Of a stretch of 59,347 nucleotides of DNA, positions 52,789 to 59,347 are shown piece after piece. Source of the DNA: Pseudomonadota bacterium (GTDB lineage: Bacteria > Chloroflexota > UBA6077 > JAJPHF01); assembly GCA_021325365.1 (NCBI GenBank), contig JAJPHF010000149.1, forward strand, positions 1 through 59,347, read 5' to 3'. Made by a program: the position numbers and the translations under genes. The notes beneath the pieces were generated by a model that made no database searches, was not told the origin of the DNA, and worked only from the letters and a program-made list of their open reading frames with translations. Numbering within the stretch: the stretch's first letter is position 1; the number at the start of each line of letters is the position of its first letter.

Positions 52789-54982
52789 GCTACACCCCGC
52801 CCCGGACCTCCTTGCCGAGGTCGGCCTCAGCCTACCCGAGTACGAGCGGCTGTGCGCCGCGCTCGGCCGCGAGCCGAACTTCCTCGAATTGGGCATCGTC
52901 GGCGCCATGTGGAGCGAGCACTGCTCCTACAAGAGCAGCCGCCCCGCCCTGCGGCGCCTGCCCACCACGGGGCCGCGCGTGCTGCAAGGGCCGGGCGAGA
53001 ACGCCGGCGCGGTCGACCTGGGCGACGGCCTGGCCGTCGTGATGAAGGTCGAGTCGCACAACCACCCGAGCGCCGTCGAGCCGTTCGAGGGGGCCGCGAC
53101 GGGCGTCGGCGGCATCATGCGCGATATCTTCACCATGGGCGCCCGCCCGGTCGCCAACCTGAACTCGCTGCACTTCGGTCCGCTCGACGAGGCGCGCAAT
53201 CGCTACCTGCTCGGCGGCGTCGTGGCCGGCATCGCGCACTACGGCAACTGCATGGGCGTGCCCACGGTCGGCGGGGAGGTGCAGTTCGGCCGCGGCTACA
53301 GCGCAAACCCGCTGGTGAACGCGATGTGCGTCGGCGTGGTGCCGCACGGCCGCCTGACGCGGGCGCGGGCCAGCGGCGCGGACAACCCGGTGCTGCTGGT
53401 CGGCGCCGCGACGGGCCGCGACGGCATCCACGGCGCGACCTTCGCCTCGGCCGAGCTGGACGAGCGCAGCGAGGAGCGCCGCCCGGCGGTGCAGGTGGGC
53501 AACCCCTTCCTCGAAAAGCTGCTGCTCGAAGCGTGCCTGGCGCTGCTGGACACGGGCATCGTCGTGGCGATGCAGGACCTGGGCGCGGCCGGGCTGACCA
53601 GCTCCAGCGCCGAGCTGGCCGGGCGCGGCGGCTGCGGCATCGAGCTGGACGTGGCACGCGTCAGCCGCCGCGAGGCCGGCATGACGCCCTACGAGGTGAT
53701 GCTGTCGGAGTCGCAGGAGCGCATGCTCGTCGTCGTGGACCAGGGCGCCGAGCCGCAGGCCGAGGCGCTGTTCGCCCGCTGGGGCCTGCACACCGATCGC
53801 GTCGGCGTGATCACCGACGACGGCATCCTCCGCGTGCGCGAGGGCGGCGTGGTCGTCGGCGAGCTACCCGTCCGCCTGCTCACCGAGGACGCGCCGGTCT
53901 ACGAGCGGCCCCGCGCGCCGCTGCCCCCGCCGCCGACCGTCGGCCTGGCCGACGTGCCGCTGCCCGCCGACCTGGGCGCTACGCTGCTCGCGCTGCTCGG
54001 CTCGGCGGAGCTGGGCAGCCGCGCGCCCATCTTCACGCAGTACGACCACACGGTACAGGCGAGCACGGTCGTGCCGCCGGGGCGCGCGGGCGCCGCGGTG
54101 CTGCGCGTCCACGGCACGCCGAAGGGCCTCGCCCTGGCGCTCGACTCGTGCGCCCGCTACGCTGCGCTCGACGCGCGGGCGGGCGCCGCCCGCGCCGTCG
54201 CCGAGGCGGCGCGCAACCTGAGCTGCTGCGGCGCCGCGCCGCTGGCCGCCACCGACTGCCTGAACCTCGGCAACCCGGAGCGCCCTCAGGTGGCCGAGAC
54301 GCTATGGCAGACGGTCGAGGGCTTGCGCGACGCGTGTCTCGCTCTCGCAATCCCGATCATCAGCGGCAACGTCAGCCTGTACAATGAAGCTGGCGACAGC
54401 GCCATTCCGCCCACGGCCGTGGTAGGCTTGGCCGGCGTCTTGCAGGACGTTACGTGGGCGGTCGACGCGGCGTTTCAGGCCGAGGGCGACGCGGTGTTGC
54501 TGTTGGGCACGACGGTGGCGAGCATTGGCGGCAGCCTCTATCTGGCGCTCGTCCACGGCCAGGAGGCCGGGCCGCTGGCGCCGCTCGACCTGGCCTACGA
54601 GGCCCGGCTGCAAGCGTGCATGCGCGACCTGATCGCGCGGCGCCTGGTCCGCTCGGCGCAGGACTGCGCGGACGGCGGCCTGGCGGTCGCGGTCGCGGAA
54701 TCGAGCCTGCTGAGCGGGCTCGGGTTCGCCGCGGCGCCCGACTGGCAGGCGGCGCTCGGCGAACGGCCCGACGAGGCGCTGTTCGGCGAGGGGCCATCGC
54801 GGATCGTCATTTCGTGCCGGCTCGAGGACGTGTCGGCGGTAACGGAGCTAGCGGCGGCGGCGGGCGTGGGCGTGACCCCGCTCGGCCGGGTGGCGGGTAA
54901 CCGCCTGACGTGGCCGGGCGCGCTCGACGTGGGCCTAGCGGAGGCGCAGGCGCAATGGAGCACTGCCCTAGACGAGTGCTGA
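52772..54982 (+). CDS. purL: Phosphoribosylformylglycinamidine synthase subunit PurL
   Basis: 736-aa synthetase subunit that uses ammonia from PurQ to amidate FGAR. Family motifs: [62 protein letters not shown]. In the second half [20 protein letters not shown] and [20 protein letters not shown] are conserved. GTG 52772 starts inside purQ. Length is that of small PurL, which requires PurS. The last two codons and stop (GAG TGC TGA) belong to the heptad repeat following the gene. Confidence 0.96.
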   Translation: MSRSPELHPAPDLLAEVGLSLPEYERLCAALGREPNFLELGIVGAMWSEHCSYKSSRPALRRLPTTGPRVLQGPGENAGAVDLGDGLAVVMKVESHNHPSAVEPFEGAATGVGGIMRDIFTMGARPVANLNSLHFGPLDEARNRYLLGGVVAGIAHYGNCMGVPTVGGEVQFGRGYSANPLVNAMCVGVVPHGRLTRARASGADNPVLLVGAATGRDGIHGATFASAELDERSEERRPAVQVGNPFLEKLLLEACLALLDTGIVVAMQDLGAAGLTSSSAELAGRGGCGIELDVARVSRREAGMTPYEVMLSESQERMLVVVDQGAEPQAEALFARWGLHTDRVGVITDDGILRVREGGVVVGELPVRLLTEDAPVYERPRAPLPPPPTVGLADVPLPADLGATLLALLGSAELGSRAPIFTQYDHTVQASTVVPPGRAGAAVLRVHGTPKGLALALDSCARYAALDARAGAARAVAEAARNLSCCGAAPLAATDCLNLGNPERPQVAETLWQTVEGLRDACLALAIPIISGNVSLYNEAGDSAIPPTAVVGLAGVLQDVTWAVDAAFQAEGDAVLLLGTTVASIGGSLYLALVHGQEAGPLAPLDLAYEARLQACMRDLIARRLVRSAQDCADGGLAVAVAESSLLSGLGFAAAPDWQAALGERPDEALFGEGPSRIVISCRLEDVSAVTELAAAAGVGVTPLGRVAGNRLTWPGALDVGLAEAQAQWSTALDEC

Positions 54983-55062
54983 GTGGCAAGTGCTAAGTGC
55001 TGAGCAGGTATTTGAGCCTGCACCGCACGCAGCACCCAGCACTTAGCACTCAGCACTCGTGA
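54970..55062. repeat. Heptad inverted repeat between purL and purF
   Basis: ACGAGTGCTGAGTGGCAAGT at the left pairs with ACTTAGCACTCAGCACTCGT at the right, around a roughly 26-base centre (TATTTGAGCCTGCACCGCAC and flanks). It can form a long hairpin in the pur transcript and supplies the purL stop codon. Same family as 21216-21290. Confidence 0.75.
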
Positions 55063-55073
55063 GAGGGGACGAG

Positions 55074-56357
55074 ATGCCGGGAGCCGAGAGCCTACACGAA
55101 GCCTGTGGCGTGTTCGGGATCTACGCCCCGGGCGAGGACGTGGCCCGCCTGACGTTCTTTGGCCTGTACGCGCTCCAGCACCGCGGGCAGGAGAGCGCTG
55201 GCATCGCCACGGGCGACGGCGTGGGCCTGCACGTCTACCGCGACATGGGCCTGGTGAACCAGGTGTTCACCGAGGAGCGACTCGAGGGCTTGCGCGGCCA
55301 CATCGCCGTCGGCCACACGCGCTACTCCACGACCGGCTCCAGCCGCGTCGAGAACGCGCAGCCGATCGTCGTGGAGTCGGACGTGGGCGGCCTGGCGGTG
55401 GCCCACAACGGCAACCTGGTCAACACACCCGACGTGCTGGCCGAGCTACAGGACCGCGGCCAGGACCTGCGCGGCGCGACGACCGACTCCGAGCTGATCG
55501 CGCTGCTGGCCGCTTCCAGTGCCGGCTTCACCTGGCCCGAGCGCATCCGGGCGCTCGTGCCGCTGCTCCAGGGTGCCTTCAGCCTGGTGATGGCGACGCC
55601 GACCCAGCTCATCGCTCTGCGCGACTCGCTAGGGGTGCGGCCGCTGGTGCTGGGCCGGCTGGGCCGCGGCTGGGTGGTCGCTTCGGAATCGTGCGCCCTC
55701 GACACGATCGGCGCCGAGATCGTGCGCGACGTCGAGCCCGGCGAGATGATCGTGATCGACGCCGGCGGCGTCCACACCGAGCAGGTGGCCGCGGTCGGCA
55801 AGCGGGCGCTCTGCATCTTCGAGTTCATCTACTTCGCCCGACCCGATAGCGTCGTCGAGCAGCGCGAGGTGTACCTGGCGCGCGAGCGCATGGGGCGCGC
55901 CCTCGCCCGCGAGCACCCGGCCGACGCCGACGTGGTCATCGCGGTCCCCGACGCCTCGGTGCCCGCCGCGATCGGCTACGCCCGCGAGTCCGGCATCCCG
56001 TTCCACGAGGGGCTCATCAAGAACCGCTACATCGGCCGCACGTTCATCCAGCCCGACCAGCGCCTGCGCGAGCGCGGCGTGCAGCTCAAGTTCAACCCGC
56101 TGCGCCACGTGCTCGACGGCAAGCGCGTCGTGGTCGTGGACGACAGCATCGTGCGCGGCACGACGACGCCGCGCGTCATCAACATGCTGCGCAAGGCGGG
56201 CGCCCGCGAGGTCCACCTGCGCATCTCCGCGCCGCCCATGCGCCACCCCTGCTACCTGGGCGTCGACACGGCGCGGCGCGAGGACCTGATCGCCGCGCAG
56301 ATCGACGACGTGGCGGACATCGGCCGCGCGCTCGGCGCCGACTCCTCGGCTACCTGA
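55074..56357 (+). CDS. purF: Amidophosphoribosyltransferase PurF, C-terminally truncated by frameshift
   Basis: Commits PRPP to purine synthesis. ATG 55074 is chosen (GAGAGGGG just before). The propeptide MPGAESLHEA precedes the expected catalytic Cys at residue 11 (CGVFGIYAP). Glutaminase motifs (HIAVGHTRYSTTG, AHNGNLVN) and the PRPP loop VVVVDDSIVRGTTT are intact. The frame ends 427 codons in at ALGADSSAT. One base further the expected tail resumes in another frame: LGYLSLEGLQDAV and RLCGACFTGDYP. A single C seems missing after base 56345 (TCCTCGG where TCCCTCGG would keep frame). See the following entry. Confidence 0.93.
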   Translation: MPGAESLHEACGVFGIYAPGEDVARLTFFGLYALQHRGQESAGIATGDGVGLHVYRDMGLVNQVFTEERLEGLRGHIAVGHTRYSTTGSSRVENAQPIVVESDVGGLAVAHNGNLVNTPDVLAELQDRGQDLRGATTDSELIALLAASSAGFTWPERIRALVPLLQGAFSLVMATPTQLIALRDSLGVRPLVLGRLGRGWVVASESCALDTIGAEIVRDVEPGEMIVIDAGGVHTEQVAAVGKRALCIFEFIYFARPDSVVEQREVYLARERMGRALAREHPADADVVIAVPDASVPAAIGYARESGIPFHEGLIKNRYIGRTFIQPDQRLRERGVQLKFNPLRHVLDGKRVVVVDDSIVRGTTTPRVINMLRKAGAREVHLRISAPPMRHPCYLGVDTARREDLIAAQIDDVADIGRALGADSSAT

Positions 56358-56557
56358 GCCTGGAGGGGCTCCAGGACGCGGTGGGCCTGGCGTCCGAGCG
56401 TCTGTGCGGCGCCTGTTTCACGGGCGACTATCCGCTCTCGGTTAATCCTGACGCGGACAAGCACGCCCTCGAGCTATCCGCCGTCGGCGCTCCGCCGTCG
56501 CTGATCCGCTTCGAGCCGGCCGCGGCGAGCCGAGCGCGGGCCGCCGTGGAGCAGTAG
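56346..56557 (+). pseudogene. purF: Displaced C-terminal segment of PurF
   Basis: In the frame shifted by one base, the conserved PurF tail continues: LGYLSLEGL, then RLCGACFTGDYPLSVNP, and a disordered end (stop 56555-56557). The C-x2-C pair corresponds to two of the four cluster ligands in B. subtilis-type PurF. The reading is either a true truncation or a one-base sequencing or assembly error. Confidence 0.8.
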
Positions 56558-56595
56558 CCGACGTGCTGAGCAGCCCTCGCCCGACAACGACCCGC

Positions 56596-56630
56596 GGCTG
56601 ATCGCTGACGGCTGACCGCTGATGGCTAAC
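56596..56630. repeat. Tandem GCTGA-heptad repeat upstream of purN
   Basis: GCGGCTGATCGCTGACGGCT and GACCGCTGATGGCTAACGC are tandem heptads of a family also seen at 10541-10560. The ATG of purN lies in the last unit (GCTGATGGC). Confidence 0.7.
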
Positions 56631-57242
56631 GCATTCCCTATCGCCGTCCTGATCTCCGGCCAGGGCACCAACCTAGCGGCGATCCACGCGGCCATCGCCG
56701 CCGGCACGCTCGATGCCCGCATCGTCGCCGTGTGCTCGAACCGGCCCGAGGCGCCGGGCGTCGCCTGGGCGCGCGAGCGCGGGCTGCCCGTGGCGCTGTT
56801 CACCCGCGCGGACTACGGCTCCCGTGGGGCCGCACAGGAGGCGATGCTCGCGCACCTGCAAGCGTCCGGGGCCGAGCTGCTCGTCCTGGCCGGCTGGGAC
56901 CAGGTGCTCATCCCCGCCGTCGTCGCGGCCTACGAGGGCCGCATCCTGAACGTTCACCCCTCGCTGCTGCCGGCCTTCGCCGGCACCATGCACGCTGTCG
57001 AGGACGCGCTGGCGTGCGGCGTCAAGGTGACCGGCTGTACGGTCCACTACGTCACGGACGACGTCGACTGCGGCCCGATCGTGCTACAGGCGGCCGTGCC
57101 GGTGCACGAGGACGACACGCCCGCGACGTTGCTCGCCCGCATTCACGAGCAGGAGTACCAGCTACTCCCCCGCGCCATCGCCCTCCAGGCCGCCGGCCGC
57201 CTGTGCATCGAGGGCCGGCGCGTCCACGTCGACGCCGACTAG
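56622..57242 (+). CDS. purN: Phosphoribosylglycinamide formyltransferase PurN
   Basis: Formylates GAR with 10-formyltetrahydrofolate, step 3 of purine synthesis. 206 aa. The N-terminal nucleotide loop reads VLISGQGTNLAAI. Catalytic residues are visible as N110 and H112 in NVHPSLLPAFAG and D149 in DVDCGPIVLQ. The usual PGLHTH after the His motif is changed here to AGTMHA, which is within family variation but worth noting. ATG 56622 lies in the heptad repeat, without a clear Shine-Dalgarno, so it may be translated through coupling from purF. Last gene of the pur cluster here. Confidence 0.93.
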   Translation: MANAFPIAVLISGQGTNLAAIHAAIAAGTLDARIVAVCSNRPEAPGVAWARERGLPVALFTRADYGSRGAAQEAMLAHLQASGAELLVLAGWDQVLIPAVVAAYEGRILNVHPSLLPAFAGTMHAVEDALACGVKVTGCTVHYVTDDVDCGPIVLQAAVPVHEDDTPATLLARIHEQEYQLLPRAIALQAAGRLCIEGRRVHVDAD

Positions 57243-57448
57243 CCGGTCCCACTCCAGCCTCGCTCCCGCGCGCCTTGAAGCCGAGCCGAACGCAACGAAC
57301 AGATTGCGCATCACTGCAACCGACCGGCCGGGTGGCACGCGCCCTGCGCTACTCGAATGTCAAGAGGCAGTGCCGCGGGCCGGGTCGCCGGCAGCCGCGC
57401 ACGGATCGCCCGCCAGAAGCGAACGGCTGGTTCTAGGGGAGGCAGACC

Positions 57449-58210
57449 ATGAAGCGGATCGTCGTCGGTATCCTGGCCGCGTCGTTTGCCGCGGTCATCT
57501 TGCCGCAAGCGGCGGCGGCGCAGTGCGAGGGCGGCGTAACCGTCGGCGGCTTCTACGCGCGCGACGGCACCTACGTGCCCGGTCACTGCGAATACACGAA
57601 CCCGACCACGCCTGGACAGCTTTACCCCTCCGGCGCGGAGCCGCTGCCGACCACGAATCCGGCGGCGGGCGCGAGCCGCCTGCCCGGGCAGCGCGATGCG
57701 TCTGGCTTGCTGCCCGTGAATAGCTCGGATCTGGGCCCCGCCCCGAGCTACGTGACCACCGACCCGCTGCAGAGCGGCGGCGTCGCGACAGCCGGGCCGA
57801 GCGTCGGCCCGGGCACGCCGGTGGCCCCGAGCGTCGGCCCAGGCACGGTCCTCAACAGCGTCGGCCCCGTCGGCCCGGGCCTGCTGCCCGGGCAGCCCAC
57901 GGTCGGTAACCCCGTAGCGCCTGTCGGTCTGCCCGGCCAGTTCCCGCAGACCGGCTTGCCCGCGCTCAACGGCAACCGGGCGCTCCCCAGCGCGCTAACC
58001 GCCAACGGCAACGCCGCGGTCGTGCCGGGTCCTGCCGCCGGGACCAGCGCCACGCTGCCGGACTCGGCCGCGACGACCGGCACAACGAATCTGAGCCTGG
58101 TCAACACCGCGTATGGGCTGTCGCTCGGAGCCGCGCCCGCGCGCACCGATCAGCCGCCGGCGGTCGGCCAGCCGGTCGACTCCGTCAGCGTCAGCTACCC
58201 GAACCAGTAG
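57449..58210 (+). CDS. Secreted low-complexity protein with Gly/Pro/Val repeats
   Basis: 253 aa. A signal peptide (MKRIVVGILAASFAAVILPQ, cleavage after AAAAQ) is followed by a short domain with two Cys and YARDGTYVPGHCEY, matching small secreted domains found in repetitive surface proteins. Then come Pro/Gly/Ser/Thr-rich repeats (GPSVGPGTP, PSVGPGTVL, VGPVGPGLLPGQ). Strong ribosome binding site GGGGAGG. The last 20 bases overlap the 3' end of cofC on the opposite strand, an unusual tail-to-tail overlap. Role unknown; perhaps cell-surface. Confidence 0.65.
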   Translation: MKRIVVGILAASFAAVILPQAAAAQCEGGVTVGGFYARDGTYVPGHCEYTNPTTPGQLYPSGAEPLPTTNPAAGASRLPGQRDASGLLPVNSSDLGPAPSYVTTDPLQSGGVATAGPSVGPGTPVAPSVGPGTVLNSVGPVGPGLLPGQPTVGNPVAPVGLPGQFPQTGLPALNGNRALPSALTANGNAAVVPGPAAGTSATLPDSAATTGTTNLSLVNTAYGLSLGAAPARTDQPPAVGQPVDSVSVSYPNQ

Positions 58211-58922
58211 AGCAGCGCTCGGGCGTCGCCGTGGCGTCCGCGGGCCAGCGGTCTGCGGCTCGCCAGGCGGCCACGAGCGCCCGCGTGCGGGTGGGCCGTG
58301 GCAGCGCGGCGAGGCGCGCGAGGTCGTCGGGCCGGTCCACGTCGAGACCGAGCCCGCGCCGCCAGACCAGACGGGCCGCCACCCCCCGCGCCGCCGCCGC
58401 TTGCAGGTGCGCGCGCACGCTATCGGGCCCGAAGCGCGCCGGCAGGGCGAGCGGCGGTTGGCGCAGCAGCGCCCCGGTGCCGCCATCCACGGTCGGCGCG
58501 AGCGCTACGCTCGGCGCGGGCGGCGGGTTGGCGACCACCGCCGCCACGTCGGCTGGCGTTACCAGCGGCAAGTCCGCGGGGAGGGTGAGGAGCGCCGACG
58601 CCCCGCCGCCCGCGGCCACCGTCGCCGCGTAGTCGAGCGCGGCGTTCAGGCCCGCCTCCTCGCCGGGCGGGTAGTCGCCAGGCCCGGTCGCGCCTAGCTC
58701 GGCAAGCGGGGCCGCGCCCCACTCCTCGGCCAGGCTCAGCGCCGCGGCGTCCGGGCTGACCACGAGCACGCGTGCAACCGCCGGCGCGGCGCGCAGCGCG
58801 GCGAGCACGTCGGCTAGCAGCGCGGCTGCGAGCGCCTCGCGCTCAGCGGGCGTCAGCAGGGGCGCGAGGCGGCCCTTGGCTGTCGCCAGGCCCTTGACGG
58901 GAACGACCGCCCAGAGCGCCAT
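58191..58922 (-). CDS. cofC: 2-phospho-L-lactate (or related) guanylyltransferase CofC
   Basis: Activates a three-carbon phosphoacid for coenzyme F420 assembly, making the GDP or PEP adduct used by CofD. 243 aa. Nucleotidyltransferase features: MALWAVVPVKGLATAKGRL at the N-terminus, ALLTLPADLPLVTPADV in the middle (metal-binding Asp) and GLGLDVDRPDDLARL near the end. ATG 58922 overlaps the cofD stop (TGATG), so the two are coupled. In bacteria the substrate may be phosphoenolpyruvate instead of phospholactate (FbiD). The last bases overlap the converging secreted-protein gene. Confidence 0.92.
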   Translation of the reverse strand: MALWAVVPVKGLATAKGRLAPLLTPAEREALAAALLADVLAALRAAPAVARVLVVSPDAAALSLAEEWGAAPLAELGATGPGDYPPGEEAGLNAALDYAATVAAGGGASALLTLPADLPLVTPADVAAVVANPPPAPSVALAPTVDGGTGALLRQPPLALPARFGPDSVRAHLQAAAARGVAARLVWRRGLGLDVDRPDDLARLAALPRPTRTRALVAAWRAADRWPADATATPERCSTGSGS

Positions 58923-59347
58923 CAACCAGGTCCTAGGCCCAGCGCGCTGAGGGTCGCGCGAGCCAGCGCCGCCTTCTCGGCTGGGCCGCGCATGATGGTG
59001 TTCGTCACCAGCGCCCGGATGCCCAGCGCCTCCACGCGCGGGGCGAGCGCCGCGTCGACCGTGTCCAGCACGAACGCGTCCAGGAGAGCGCCGTAGTGCG
59101 CGGCAACGCCGAGCGCGGACGGCTCGTGGCCAAGATCGCGCAGCATCCGGTCGGCAGGGCCCTTGATCGCCGCGCCGCCCACGATGGGACTGATCGCGGC
59201 CACCGGCGCCGGCGTGTCGCGGATGGCGTCGCGGACACCCGGCACCGCGAGGATTGGGCCGAGGCTGACGATCGGGTTGCTGGGCGCGAGGATCACGCCC
59301 TCGGCGGCGCCGATGGCCTCCAGCACGCCGGGGCCGGGCGTCGCGCC
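58922..59347 (-). CDS. cofD: 2-phospho-L-lactate transferase CofD, C-terminal part
   Basis: The gene enters from the right edge; its first residues in the window are GATPGPGVLEAIG. CofD joins the CofC product to the deazaflavin FO to give F420-0. Conserved stretches: VILAPSNPIVSLGPILAVPG, VAAISPIVGGAAIKGPADRM, LGVAAHYGALLDAFVLDTVD and LVTNTIMRG. Only about 140 C-terminal residues are visible; the N-terminal FO-binding half is outside. Together with cofC and the PPOX protein at 41376 this shows the organism uses F420. Confidence 0.93.
   Translation of the reverse strand, partial: GATPGPGVLEAIGAAEGVILAPSNPIVSLGPILAVPGVRDAIRDTPAPVAAISPIVGGAAIKGPADRMLRDLGHEPSALGVAAHYGALLDAFVLDTVDAALAPRVEALGIRALVTNTIMRGPAEKAALARATLSALGLGPG

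Noticed and set aside
54970..55062. Possible CRISPR array (repeated ACTCAGCACT-like units)
   Set aside because: Units are contiguous 7-mers with dyad symmetry and no spacers of constant length; no cas genes.

Overview
This 59.3-kb window is a stretch of very GC-rich bacterial chromosome, about 70% G+C by eye. It probably comes from an uncultivated Chloroflexota-like lineage. That guess rests on coenzyme F420 biosynthesis genes together with an F420-type PPOX protein, a Gram-positive-type LexA operator (GAAC-N4-GTTC), many high-GC lipoprotein solute-binding proteins, and many GC-rich palindromic repeats. There is no rRNA marker, so the phylum remains an inference. I saw no tRNA, rRNA, CRISPR array, insertion-sequence transposase or phage gene.

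Layout. 1-2162: end of a glycosyltransferase, a nucleotide-sugar epimerase and a methyltransferase. 2343-9661: secreted proteins, a fumarylacetoacetase-family hydrolase, an AzgA-type nucleobase permease, a PsiE-like membrane protein and the first of five orphan ABC solute-binding lipoproteins. 9803-22292: two three-subunit molybdenum hydroxylases (minus strand order FAD-Mo-FeS, plus strand order FeS-FAD-Mo), a MetE-C-like protein, and between them a small two-gene unit behind three LexA-like boxes. 22592-31969: two more solute-binding proteins, a dienelactone hydrolase, an SDR, a large hybrid histidine kinase and a PRC-barrel-like protein. 32110-38990: ParB-like protein, mutL, mutS and a family-4 uracil-DNA glycosylase. 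39116-48129: the fifth binding protein, a tyrosine-rich secreted protein, a PPOX protein, hyuA and hyuB split by an S41 protease, and an overlapping pair of unknown genes. 48218-50891: EutA-like reactivase with a bicupin. 51273-57242: lepB and the purine cluster purQ-purL-purF-purN. 57449-59347: a secreted low-complexity protein and cofD-cofC.

How the genes work together. Much of the first 48 kb looks like scavenging and oxidative breakdown of small, possibly nitrogenous, organics: lipoproteins that capture solutes, molybdenum hydroxylases, a nucleobase permease, hydantoinase/oxoprolinase subunits and ring- or lactone-opening hydrolases. None of the substrates can be read from sequence. The last 20 kb is mostly housekeeping: mismatch repair, purine synthesis, signal peptidase and F420.

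The most unusual signals are: (i) three LexA-like operators driving two tiny translationally coupled genes for C-tail-anchored membrane proteins, a candidate new SOS checkpoint module; (ii) a 166-bp MITE-like element with perfect 16-bp terminal inverted repeats lying in frame inside mutS, with related elements elsewhere and another repeat lying in frame inside a flavoprotein subunit; (iii) short heptad repeats that supply stop or start codons of several genes; (iv) a one-base deletion in purF that would remove the conserved CxxC tail; (v) five solute-binding lipoproteins without any ABC permease or ATPase.
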